A DNA stretch of 64,000 nucleotides from Craterostigma plantagineum. Lineage: Eukaryota > Streptophyta > Magnoliopsida > Lamiales > Linderniaceae. Under the pieces are notes generated by a model. It was not told the origin of the DNA. It saw only the letters and a program-made list of their open reading frames with translations, and did no database searches. The number at the start of each line of letters is the position of its first letter. Position 1 is the stretch's first letter. Below, piece after piece: positions 21,244-32,736 of the stretch. The stretch lies in assembly GCA_027422505.1 (NCBI GenBank), contig JAPQWV010000665.1, positions 186,001-250,000 of the forward strand, read 5' to 3'. A program made the translations under genes and the position numbers.

Positions 21244-22756
21244 TCAACTCCATATCTAAATGATTTTGTCAAACTTGAACGTAGGATAGCCGAACTCTCC
21301 ATGCACCGTAAAAATTACTCAGAACTCCAAAGCAATTTTGACAAAAATTATGCCTTATTAAATAAACAACAGGAAGAGATAGCTATTCTTCAAGAATCCT
21401 TAATCTTATCCGAAGCTAAAGTGAAGACTTTAGAAGACCTTATAGAAAGCAAGGAAAAACAATTTAGCGATGTCTGTAGAAACTTGAAAGACAGCGAAGA
21501 ATAACGAGTAAATGTATTGTCTCAATATGAACTAGTGACCAACGAACGTGTTCGTCTATACAAGAAAATCAAAGAGTTAGAGGACATTAACACCAAAAGA
21601 GGTCAATCTGAACGAACCCTCTTTCTTAGCCAACCTAAATTTGTAGAATTCTATGATCCCCGCGAAGGATTGGGATTTGAACCCACCACTAACCCAGAGA
21701 AAGATAATATACTCTCTCCGTACAACATTAAACGTTTTAGGTTGAGCCTTGAACAACTAAGGCCCTTCGTAGAATCAAGTGAGGTGACTGAATCTGATAA
21801 ACGGAACCAGAGGAATAAAGAATGGGCCCAATTCGTGTGTGACTACACATAACTCAATGATAGCTACAAAACTAGAGAGATAACACTCTGATGATTACAT
21901 GTCATCATTTGGACCCAAAAATCAGGAAAGCACTGACGAGCAGGCTAAACCCATTTATTCATCTATCTATATTCCAGAGATTATTCGTAAAATCGGAGCC
22001 TTGACAGCCTCCCTAGAATCAGAAAAGAAAGTCCACGAAGAAGAGAAAACTATTTTGTTAAGCAAAATTTAACTTTCCTGACGCTTACAAACCCTCCACC
22101 TCCCGTCCTGTTCCAGGATCCTCTACATATAAATGCAAGCAAACTACGAGGAAAATTCCTTTATCTCACACTAACTCTGTATCACATGTACCAACAGACA
22201 CAGGCGTGAGATCTAAGGAAGCGAAGAAGGTTCGATCTGGCTCAGCAAAGAAGACGACAATCCTTGATAAGAAGAAGAGACCAGTCTCAAACCTTTCTTC
22301 TCATGTTTCAAAATATTTTGCATTTCCAAAAGTGACTTCTTGTAATGTCGCAGATCGTGTTTGGTTATTTTATGCCCAGAAATCAAAATATTGTCATGTA
22401 AATAATGATATATCTTCCCATCCTCATGACGATTGTTCCAGCAAAAAAGCTTCCACGCCACAAAGCACTCATTCTAAGGGCATATCCTCCACGCTCACCA
22501 ATCATACCATCAAATCTAAAATAAAGAAACACACCACCTCCAAGACCAAGCAGAACAAGAAATTAAGACAAAACAAAATTGGGTTCTGAAATCCCAACTG
22601 CATCCCATAGGAAATTGTCATGCTTGGGTTCTTAAACCAGTTATCCGACAGTCCAGCAAAGAACTCAATCTAGCAACAAATATGTTAGCTTCTACACCTG
22701 CCATCAAAGAAGGGCCCACCTATAAATGGGTACCTAAGCTTACTTGATTCTTTTTG
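21244..22756 (+). pseudogene. gag coiled-coil and basic linker region (element 1)
   Basis: Bases 21301-21504 and 21517-21852 encode heptad-rich Glu/Lys/Leu segments (for example KVKTLEDLIESKEKQF and LYKKIKELED) followed by FLSQPKFVEFYDPREGLGFE. The same layout with related residues occurs in the second copia element (45912-46707). Bases 22206-22589 encode a Lys/Ser-rich basic stretch leading toward protease. Stops interrupt the frames at about 21502, 21850 and 22070. A coiled coil downstream of the zinc knuckle is known from Sirevirus-type gags, and I infer a self-assembly or partner-binding role. Confidence 0.7.
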
Positions 22757-24350
22757 CAGGTCCGTCATGTGTGGTACTTAGATCCAGGTTGCTCCTCACA
22801 CATGACTGGAAACAAAGGGCTGTTGAGCAACTTCTCTGAGGGATTTCTCGGAAAGGTCTACTTTGGAAACGGTTAATCTACACCCATGTTAGGAATGGGT
22901 GTTCTCATCCATGACAGGCTGACCATCAAAGGGGTCTCCTACGTCGAAGGACTGAGCTACAATTTATTCAGCATTGGACGTTTCTCTGACAAATGCTACA
23001 AGATGAACTTCGAGACTAACAAATATAGCGTCATAGATAATAGTTGAAGAGAGCCACTGGCCACAGGAAGACGAATCTCTATTCCATTGCCCTCACAACT
23101 GTCCGACCGACTTGTCTCATCTCCCGTGCCTCTCTACACCAGAACGATATCTGGCATCAGCGACTCTCCCATCTCAATTTCAAAGACCTTAACAAATTGC
23201 GATCAGAAAACTTGGTCAAAGGACTTCCCTCGTTCAGATATCACAAAGAGCATCTCTGCTCGGCGTGTGAAATGGGAAAGATACGGAAAGCATCTCACCG
23301 GACCAAACATATAGCCTCAACTTCCAAATTTCTCGCGCTACACATGGGCCAAATTTCTCAGAACCAAGGACGAAACTCCAGGTCTAATCATTGAGTTCAT
23401 CAAAACCACACAAAACCTCTACCAACTAAGTGTCCAGATCATCAGAACTGACAATGGGACATAATTCAAGAACAAAAACTCAGTGACTTCTATACATCAC
23501 TTGGAATCACCCAACAGTTCGCAGCGGCAAAAACACCTCAACAAAACGGTGTAGTTGAGCGCAAGAACAGAACCTTAGTTGAAGCAACTCGTACACTCCT
23601 TATTCACTCTAGACTCCCTCACTTCTTGTGGGCCGAAGCAATGAACACATCCTGTTTCACTCAAAATTGTGGCTCCCTTCACATGAGGTTCAATAGGACT
23701 CCCTACGAGTAGATAAATCGCAGAGTGCCGGACGTCTCTTTCCTGAGAGTCTTTGGATGCAAGTGCTACGTGCAAACGATCGTGAAGACAGAGGCAAACT
23801 TGACCCAAAAGCATTTGAAGGAATACTGGTGGGATACTCGACAACCTCCAAGGCCTATCGAGTATACCTCAAGGAGAAAAGATTGGTTGTGAAAAGCATT
23901 AACGTGACGTTTGATAAAGTAGATGGAGTAGCTTCTGCACAAATCAGTCCAGAACCCGAACTTCTACGAGAGTTGACAAAGGATCAACCAAGCACCTCCT
24001 CCATGGGCGAACCTTCAAAATCCAACACATTGAGCGACACAGAACTTGATCTCTTATTCGAGGATCTCTTCTCTAGGCCGTCGCCACCCACTGCTCAAAC
24101 AACTTATGCAACACCAGGAAATAATGATTCTACAGAGACTAGCAATGACAATTCCTCTCATACGATGGAAAATCTTCAAATTAATAACGACAATGAACTC
24201 CCATTTGATTCTGAGATCATCTCCAGCTCAACCGCTGAGACACCTCAGCCCTCTGATTCGACAATAGAAATTTCTTCTGGAGAATCAGTACTACATCAAC
24301 CTGGAGAAGAAATGGAACATCAGTAAAGTGAAGAAGCAATACATGATACA
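22757..24350 (+). pseudogene. copia protease and integrase (element 1), broken
   Basis: The protease motif is VWYLDPGCSSHMTG near 22770-22811. The usual aspartic-protease triad Asp-Ser-Gly reads Asp-Pro-Gly here. The domain ends with SYVEGLSYNLFSIG. Next comes the integrase N-terminal zinc-binding region, WHQRLSHLNF ... CSACEMGK (about 23146-23280). The first catalytic Asp block is eroded. The second (RTDNGT) and the Glu block (TPQQNGVVERKNRTLVEATR) are visible at about 23440-23600. The C-terminal part has RVFGCKCYV and PKAFEGILVGYS. A long Ser/Glu-rich linker (to 24326) joins to reverse transcriptase. Multiple frameshifts and stops mean no enzyme can be made. Confidence 0.88.
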
Positions 24351-24359
24351 AATGCAGCT

Positions 24360-26030
24360 GGATCATCCCAACCTAATACAAGAAAGTGGACCCGAGCACA
24401 CCCAAACTCACAAATAATTGGGGACCCTACCACTGGTGTAATAACTCGAGCGTCAACGATAAATGAAAGCCTCTATTCTTGCTTTCTCAGTCAAAAGGAG
24501 CCCAAAAAAGTAGCTGAAGCACTCGCCGACTCAGATTGGATAATCGCAATGCTGGAGGAAATCAATCAGTTTGAAAGGCTGAAATTCTGGAACCTAGTAC
24601 CAAGACAGGCTGGGAAAACTATCATAGGGACTAAATGGGTGTTTAAGAAAAAAAAGGATGAGCAAGGAGTTGTTATCAGAAATAAAGCCAGGCTGGTTGC
24701 AAAAGGATACAATCAACAGGAAGGAATCGACTATGATGAGACATATGCTCCAGTCGCAAGAATTGAAGCCATCATGAGTTTCTTAGCTTTCGCTGCACAC
24801 AAGAACTTCACAGTCTACTAGATGGATGTCAAAACTGCATTCCTCAACGTAATTCTGAAGGAAGAACTTTTTGTATCTCAGCCTGAAGGTTTTGTGACCG
24901 AACAACTCCCAGACCGCGTCTACAGACTCGATAAAGCTCTCTATGTACTTAAACAAGCTCCTAGAGCCTGGTACGAAGTCCTCTCAGATTTTCTCATCTC
25001 CTCCGGGTTCACAAAAGGGAATATCGATACAACTCTCTGAAGAAGGACGGCTCTGACATTATGCTGGTACAGATTTGGTACAGATTTACCTCGACGACAT
25101 TATCTTCGGCTCGACGGACTCAAGAATGTGCAGGAACTTTGGAGACCTAATGAAGCAGAAATTTGAAATGAGTATGATGGGCGAACTAAGCTTCTTCTTA
25201 GGCCTCCAAGTTAAGCAGCTTCACAATGGAATCTTCATCAGTCAATCCAAGTATATTCACGACATACTCAAGAAGTACAACTTGGACAACTCCAATGCTG
25301 CCAGCACTCCAATGTCCACCTCATGCAAACTTGATGCAGATTCATCAGGAAAATCTGTCAACCAAACGATTTATCGTGGCATGATAGGATCCTTGCTTTA
25401 TCTCACGTCCAGTCGACCTGACAGCATGTTTGCCACATGTCTCTGTGCTCGCTTTCAAGCTGATCCAAAGGAGTCACACATGTTGCCGTCAAGAGAATTT
25501 TCAAATACCGCAAGGGAACTCCGAATCTAGGTCTATGGTACCCAATGGAGTCAAACTTCGAAATCGTAGGATACACAGACGCCGATTACGCGGGATGCAA
25601 GCTGGACAGAAAGAGCACCTCTGCAGCCGCTCAATTTCTCGGGAGTAAACTCGTAAGCTGGTCGTCTCGAAAACAAAATTGTGTCTCAACTTCGACAGCA
25701 GAGGCAGAATATGTCGTTGCTGCGAGTTGTTCACAAATTTTGTGGATGAGAACTCAGCTACGAGATTTTGGCATAACGTTAAATCGTATTCCCATTTTTA
25801 GTGACTCAAAGAGTGCTATAGCTATAACAAGTAATCCAGTACATCACTCGCACACAAAACATATAAACATCAGATATCACTTTATCAAGGAACATGTAGA
25901 ACAGGGTACAATCGAAATGCATTCTGTTCACACAGATCTTCAGCTTGCAGACTTATTTACTAAGGCATTGGATGAAAAGCGATTCCAATTCTTGGTATCT
26001 AGGTTAGGCATGTTGAACCGTAAGACATGA
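24360..26030 (+). pseudogene. copia reverse transcriptase and RNase H (element 1), broken
   Basis: The RT starts with the typical [15 protein letters not shown], followed by [24 protein letters not shown] and [16 protein letters not shown] stop at 24819 (in [15 protein letters not shown]) and others follow. The catalytic motif is YLDD at 25087-25098, where most copia elements have YVDD. An exact 11-bp tandem duplication (25065-25086) sits immediately before it and shifts the frame. The RNase H domain (25545-26030) contains [27 protein letters not shown] and [10 protein letters not shown] and is open to its natural stop. RNase H is the best-preserved part of pol. Confidence 0.92.
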
Positions 26031-26124
26031 TCTATTGTCCCTACATGAACCTGATATTATGTAAATAGGTCACTTAATTTTTTGTCTATATGTTTTCATG
26101 TGTTTGTTGAAAATCCTACTATCA

Positions 26125-26215
26125 TATCTAGGGGGAGTCTTGAAAAATTATGCACTAATCTAGGGGGAGTCTTTGAACACCTTGCACAAATTAAGGGGGA
26201 GTTCCGATAATCTTA
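26125..26215 (+). other. Three polypurine-like tracts after RNase H (element 1)
   Basis: TAGGGGGAGTCTTGAAA, TAGGGGGAGTCTTTGAA and TAAGGGGGAGTTCC lie within 90 bp, about 6.2 kb before the true 3' tract. The first two are near-identical repeats. The second copia element has three comparable G-tracts at the same place (41780-41905, minus). Confidence 0.85.
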
Positions 26216-26279
26216 ATCAAATTTTCCTTCAAATCGAATTGTAGGGTAAAATCTTGAGATAAGTTATTTATGTTTAATC

Positions 26280-27500
26280 TTAAGTCAACATTTTCTCGGC
26301 GAAACTCAAAATTCTATCGAAACTGAAGTACACAAATACATATTTAAAATCTTTTCTCGGCGAAACTGACTATCGCCGAAACTCGTTCAAATTCGATCGA
26401 AATTGAATATTCAAATATTTAAAATCGCCTCTCGACGAAACTGAGTATCGCCCGAAACTCATTCAAATTCGATCAAACTAAAATATTCAAGTATTTGAAA
26501 TCTTTTCTCGGCGAAACTGAGTATCGCCCGAAACTCGTTTAAATTCGATTGAAACTAAAATATTCAAATATTTAAAATCTTTTCTCGGCGAAACTGGCTA
26601 TCGCCCGAAACTCGTTTCGATCGAAACTGAAAGTTTTAAATCCTTTTATAATTTTACACGCCCGAAACTAATTCAATTTGATCGAAACTAAGAAATTTCA
26701 CCCCTGAGACTCGCCCGAAACTACTCTTGATCGAAACTCATCCTATATATATAGTGTTTCGCTCGAAACTCAGCCTTTACTCATCGATTCTCCCATACTT
26801 ACTTTCAAAATTTCTCTGCAATCACACGCAAATCTCGTCACCGTCACAAACAAACACTGTTTTTTTTCATGATTACTGCTGCTCCAAACTCACTATTGGT
26901 AAGGAAAAACACACAATCTGCAGTTTTTAACTGATATTGTTCTCGTTTTTACAGGTTTTGCCGATTAGGGTTTGAATGCGAATCGCTCGAATCGCTTTCA
27001 AATTGAGTTTCGATTCAGCTCTCATTCGCCCGAAACTCACCCCTGATTCAATTTCACATTACAATCGATCGAAACTGTTTTTTTATCCCATGATTTAAAT
27101 CAAGCTGTTCAGTACTTTCGGCCGAATATGGCTTCTATAATTTTACTGTGATTTAAATCGACTTATGACTTTCGGCCGAAACTCTTTTTTCTCTATGATT
27201 TAAATCGACTTACGACTTTCGGCCGAAACTGGCTTTCATAATTTTACCATGATTAAATCGTCCGACTTAGGACTTTCGGCCGAAACTGTATTTTACTTAT
27301 AACATGATTTAAATAATACGATTCCGCAGTTTCGATCGAAACCGAACTATAGAAGAACTATGATTTGAATCGCACGATTGAACACTCTTGCCCGAAACTC
27401 AATAACATGGTGATTTGAATTGCAAATTGAATCTTGGCCGAAACTGATTTACAATGTGATTTACCATGAAAAATGTCGCCGATTGATTGATTCAATTTCA
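26280..27500 (+). repeat. Word array between pol and ORF3 (element 1)
   Basis: More than twenty occurrences of CGAAACT preceded by GCC, CGAT, CGGC or CGGCC, spaced about 20-50 bp, all in the same orientation. Examples are TCGCCCGAAACTCG, TCGATCGAAACT, TCGGCGAAACT and TTTCGGCCGAAACT. The pieces between words are AT-rich and partly repeated themselves (CTTTCGGCCGAAACT with CATGATTTAAATCG). Confidence 0.9.
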
Positions 27501-27651
27501 ATTTTTCTTCCTCGGCGAACTTTACTCAAAATTTTATCAGAATTTCTCTAAGTCCTAAAGTATTGCAACATTGGACTTTAACTCGTATATTACATTATCT
27601 TCCAAGCGCTGTAATGGTTGGGTCCTACTAATCCTTTATAAATTTATTAAA

Positions 27652-30600
27652 ATGGTGCGATCGATTGATGAGATTTTTGCTTCAAAGGACTGGGCATAGA
27701 GAACACCCAACAACCTACAACTAGACTTTGATCACACCTCGTGCCCAGATCCTATCATTGTCAAAATTATAGCAAACCACCCTCTGAAAACAGCCCTCAA
27801 TATCACCGAGTGTCTCCCAGAAGTATACGTACAACAATTCTGGTCCACTATTCAAAACCCAACAAATAACCCAAAAACAACCCGTCTCTCCACTAAAACG
27901 ACAACACCATTGTCGTCTTTACCCCAACCATTCTTCGCTCCCTACTAAACCTACCATACTCACTACTATATGATACTCATCCCTCAAACGATGACCTGAT
28001 CAGAGACTTCCTATTCATGGGCCACTAACCTAACTTGCAAAACTCCCACATCCCTGACTTCACGGCGAAAGATATTCCTGGACCCTGGCGGACTCTCTTT
28101 CTGATCATCAACAAAAGCCTCTCTCCGAAGCACGCTGGGTCCGACCGATGCAACCGCAACATCATGCTGATCTTCCATGGGATCGTCTTCAACAAAAATT
28201 ATGATGTCGCACAACTAGTATGGACGGACATCCTTGATCAATTACGAAGGCGAGGTCTCGGATCCACGAAGCCAGTACTTCTTTACCTATGGTGGCTCCC
28301 TGTCATCGTCCAACACTTCGTGGACCTTCATCTCGAAATAGAGCGCCGCCCCTAGACCGAGGGATATCAAGCTCCAATGGTCACCAAAATCCAATCTACA
28401 AAAGGAAAGCTTGATCAGGAGGCCATGATCCTACCAGACCATCTAATTTGACTCCTCGATCCAACTGAGCCTGAGCTCCTAAAATACCTTCGAGTCAACA
28501 ACCTTGATGACGTTCCCATGGTTCAACACATTCCAGTTGAACCTAACCCAGGGACAAGCCTACCCTCACAGCCAAATATAGGTCGAGGAAGCTCTTCGTC
28601 CCCAAAGCCAAGACAAAGAGGAAATCCAAAGGGGATGATAGAAGCAGTCAACAGGAATGGCGTACAAATCACAAACACGACCGTCTTCCTCAGCCCACTA
28701 GTCCTCAAACAAGCTGGACCGAGCCAATAGGTACAGGGGATGACTTTGTCTTCCCCGAGTAGAAGTCGCGACATCGGGTCCAATCGCGCAAACTACCCTC
28801 CCTTGCCACTTAATCATCTCCCAACAGATGATTATTTCAGGTACACACAAGGTGCCACGTCATCCATCACCACCTCGCTCGGAATGGGTAGATGTTTTAA
28901 GCAGTCCTCAGCCTCATACTGCACTTTCCTTGGTCACGACGAGTCTAGTTTCCTCACCATCCATAATATTTCCATTTTCTAGGACACTTACTCTCGTTCT
29001 ACACCTCTAGATCTTACTGATCTAAACCGAACGCTCCACGACGTCTCCGTACTAAAATCTGGTACGGAACATAGCGGGAGACCCAACGTAGTCAACATCA
29101 CAACAGCTACGGACTTGGGCCATCGATTTGAGTCTGTCTCAGCATTGATGACAACGGTGAGCCTAAGTGGCCCTAGTTCTTAAAGTCCTGTGCAAACAGG
29201 CGGCACATCAGTACCTTCTACTGATGTTGTGACGACGGAACGTCTTCGTGACTCCGCCAGGTTATTTTCCCCGTTCGGGAGGCCAGGCTAAATGATCGCC
29301 TCACTGAGTTTGCAAAAAGTCTCGAGGACTCCATCATGACCCAAGTGTACAGCGCAATTGGTACATCCTCTCGAGACAAAGGCAAGGCCCTAGTCGCAGA
29401 AGAAGCACCATCTCATGCCGATCCATCTCCTGATTCTGACGACGGATCGTGGAATGTTCCAATCATGGAACTCATCAACGTCTTGCTGGCCAGACTCCGC
29501 AATCCATCGAAGCTCACCGATTATGAAGCGGAGGTCCTTAGACGTCTTGAGGTCCCGTTCACCTGCCGAGGCGAGGCCCAAACATCACGTCAGCCACATG
29601 ACGACCGTGATGATGAGGATCCTCTCAAGGGGGAGAAGACATTAGACATAGGGCCTCAACCTCAAGAGCCGCAACCCACCGTCACCAAAAACCCATCCAA
29701 ACCACCCAAACCACAAAATCTACATGAACTACTACCAAAACAACCCAACTGACCTCCTCACCAGCCATGAGTCTCTCACTGCCTAGCCTCGCAAATCTAA
29801 GAACCTCCTTCGATCCTCCATACTCACCTACTCTATCCCTTCAGTCAAATGAACCAATCATATCTCTCGAGACACTTTACAATCGACACACAACGGTAGA
29901 AAAATACATCCTTCAACGACGACTGGTTAACAAAGCCGATGCATCCAGCCTTTGCAAAGGGCTTACTGGATAATGCCAGATACTTCCTGATGAAGGCAAA
30001 AGTTATCCTGGCCCTTATCGACGATGATGAACTCGAGGAAGGAGAAGACTATGAAGATGACATTCTAGAACTTCCCAGCTTCTCAAACACGCCATCGTCG
30101 ATGAGGAGTGCCCTGCCTCGAGCTCGAAGATAGGAGAAGAACAGAAACCACCATGGGAAAATGTCAAAGTGATTGCTCCTTATCAAGAAGAGATCCGAAG
30201 GAGAATCTGGAGGAAGGAAGATAGGATCAAGAAGCTAGATGAGCTTGATCTAAGAGGCCCAACTTATCTCCCGAGACCAACCGCCATACGATACCTGCTC
30301 TCTATTCGTAGAGGGCTTGTGTGGAGAGGAAAATGAGCTGATGTTGATACTCTTAGAAGAGAAGAAAAGGAAAAAGCCAGAATCAGCAAAGTCCTGGGAG
30401 TACGGTGAGCTCGTCTTGATTTCTGTGAATTTCCTATCTACAAAGGCAGCGAGAAGATGGAACGATCGAAGAACTGACTGAAGGCGATCTCTGCTACATC
30501 AGAGGTGAAGACGTTGATCAGATACTGGGAAGCTTCAGATTCATCTCCTTCCAATCCATCTCCTGACTCTGACAGCGGACCGTGGAACGTTCCAATCACG

Positions 30601-32407
30601 GAACTCATCGACGTCTTGTTGGCCAGACTGCTCACTGCGCCGAAGCTCACCCATTATGAAGGGGAGGTCCTTAGACGTCTTGAGGTCCCAGTCACCTGCC
30701 GAGGTGAACGGGGAAGCTTCAGATACTGGGAAGACGTTGATCAGATACTGGGAAGCTTCAGATTTCATATCCTTCCGATCCATCTCCTGACTCTGACGGC
30801 GGACCGTGGAACGTTCCAATCACGGAACTCATCGACGTCTTGTTGGCCAGACTGCTCACTGCGCCGAAGCTCACCTATTATGAAGGCGAGGTCCTTAGAC
30901 GTCTTGAGGTCCCGTTGACCTGCCGAGGCGAGGTCCGAACATCACGTTAGCCACGTGATCCTGATGATGATGAGGATCGTCTTGAGGAGGAGAAGACACA
31001 AGACACAGGGCCTCAACCTCAACAGCTGCAACCAACCATCACCAAAACACCTAACCAAACCACCCAAACCACAAAATCTACCCGAACTACTACCAAAACA
31101 ACCCAACTGACCTCCTCACCAGCCATGAGTCTCTCACTGCCTAGCCCCATAAATCTAAGAACCTCATCCGATCCTCCATCCTCACCTACTCTATCCCTGT
31201 TCAACCAATCATATCTCTCGGAACACTTTACAATCCACACAAAACGATAGAAAAATACATCTTCAACGATGACTGGTTAACAAAGTCGATGCATCTAGCA
31301 TTGGCCAAGGGCTTTCTGGATAATTCCAGATACTTCCTGATGAAGGCAAGTGTCAGCCTGGCCCTTATCGACGATGATGAACTCGAGGAAGGAGAAGACT
31401 ACGAAGCTGATATTCCAGAACTTCCCAACTTCTCAAACACGCCGTCGCCGATGAGAAGTGCCCCCTCGAATTCGAAGATAGGAGAAGAACAGAAACCACC
31501 ATGGGAAATGTCAAAGTGATTGCTCCTTATCAAGAAGAGATACGAAGGAGAATCTGGAGGAAGGAAGATAGGATCAAGAAGTTAGACGAGCTTGATCTAA
31601 GAGGCCTAACTCATTGCCTGAGACCAACCGCCATACGATACCTGCTCTCTCTTCGTAGAGGGCTTGTGTGGAGAGGAAAAGGAGCTGATGTTGATACTCT
31701 TAGAAGAGAAGAAAAGGAAAAAAGCCAGAATCAACAATGTCCTGGGAGTACGGCGAGCTCGTCTTGATTTCTATGAATTTCCTATCTACAAAGTGCAGCG
31801 AGAAGATGGAACGGTCGAAGAACTGACTGAAGGCGATCTCTCCTACATCAGAGGTGAAGACGTTGATCAGATACTTGGAAGCTTCAGATTCTGTGGAACA
31901 CTTCAGAATCCATATCTAAAGGTGGGATACGTCGCCCTTAAGCGATTCATGATGGGCCAAGTTAAATTCAATGCGACTCACGACCTTCAAATGGCGGTGA
32001 AAAGCAACATGAAGATGGTAAATCTCATGAAGCCATCCTTCGAAGTCCCTGACCCAAGTCTTGGTGAAGGCCACATAATCAATGAAGAAGACGATCCATC
32101 AGTGGTCTACATCAACTGCAAGGGAAAAAAGAGGCTGATGAAAACATCAGAGATTGCCAAATTCAACGATGGAACGCTACTGATCATTCGAAGCAAACTC
32201 GGAAGGATTCTGGAGCAACTAAGGTTCGAAGAAGCAGAAGTCCAAGAGAAATAGAAAAAGCTGATCAACATCATCTCAGATCGAATATCTTTACAAAGAA
32301 CGCTATGATCATACAAGATCAGACTTGGACTCACGAAATCAGTCTATGCAGTGGAGAAACCCAAGAAGAAAAAGACACAAAGGACACCAAAGCGAAAAGG
32401 ATGCTAA
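27652..32407 (+). pseudogene. ORF3, extra open reading frame of copia element 1 (unknown function), broken
   Basis: Begins at the ATG at 27652 (MVRSIDEIFASKDWA, then an in-frame stop) and continues in that frame with ITECLPEVYVQQFWSTIQN. A second conserved block is GPWRTLFLIINKSLSPKHAG and FHGIVFNKNYD (28035-28355). A Ser/Pro-rich linker with acidic DDDELEEGEDYE segments follows. The C-terminal module has RRRIWRKEDRIKKLDELDLR and GEDVDQILGSFRF, then HDLQMAVKSNMKMVNLMKPS, then AKFNDGTLLI. It ends in a Lys-rich tail (EKPKKKKTQRTPKRKGC) whose TAA stop at 32405 overlaps the polypurine tract. The same modules occur in the second copia element. No envelope features (signal peptide, transmembrane helix) are seen. 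Similar downstream ORFs are known in plant copia elements, and their function is not established. Confidence 0.75.
29400..31895 (+). repeat. Direct segmental duplication inside ORF3
   Basis: About 29420-30545 repeats at about 30775-31895 with an offset of 1350-1355 bp. A third partial copy of the first 170 bp lies at about 30545-30740, 222 bp before the second. The repeated protein text includes WNVPI.ELI.VLLARL and EVLRRLEVP.TCRGE, and further on DDDELEEGEDYE. Confidence 0.9.
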
Positions 32408-32416
32408 GGGGGAGAT
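32406..32416 (+). other. Polypurine tract of copia element 1
   Basis: AAGGGGGAGAT directly precedes the 3' LTR and overlaps the ORF3 stop codon. Confidence 0.92.
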
Positions 32417-32731
32417 TGTTAGGAATATTTTGTAGCATCCTTCAATTTATGTAATCTTTGGTCTATATGTATTTATTTTAATGGGTTGATGTAGTTTGGG
32501 GAGACTTATGATATTTAGTAGAAGTTTGGGACTGGGCTTTAATATACCAAATACTTGTGGTATATAAAGCCCCAACTTACCCTAATTAGGGTTTATCAAA
32601 AGAAATCAAAAGGCAAGCCACCTTGTACTATTCCATTGAAATACATACACTAACACGCACTCAAGGTGTTCTTCACGTTTCAAGATTCAACCATTTCTTT
32701 TGATCCTTGTTTGGTAATATAAGGGCCAACA
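32417..32731 (+). repeat. 3' LTR of copia element 1
   Basis: 315 bp, TGTTAGGAATATTTTG to GGGCCAACA, followed by TSD TCTTT. Confidence 0.93.
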
Positions 32732-32736
32732 TCTTT

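Larger units (their letters stand above)
18648..32731 (+). mobile_element. Ty1/copia family A element, 14.1 kb, with extra ORF3 (Sirevirus-like layout)
   Basis: LTRs (18648-18960, 32417-32731) with TG...CA ends are flanked by TSD TCTTT (18643-18647, 32732-32736). The order is LTR, primer site, word-rich leader, gag with zinc knuckle and coiled coil, protease, integrase, reverse transcriptase, RNase H, three polypurine-like tracts, a second word-rich region, a long ORF3, a polypurine tract and the LTR. The integrase-before-RT order is copia-specific. The coiled-coil gag, multiple polypurine tracts and extra 3' ORF resemble Sireviruses, but assignment needs an RT phylogeny. The two LTRs differ at roughly 5-6% of positions by eye, so the insertion is not recent. 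All genes carry stops or frameshifts. Confidence 0.93.

Noticed and set aside
27652..32407. ORF3 as a retroviral envelope gene
   Set aside because: No signal peptide, transmembrane segment or furin-type site is visible; the tail is Lys-rich instead.
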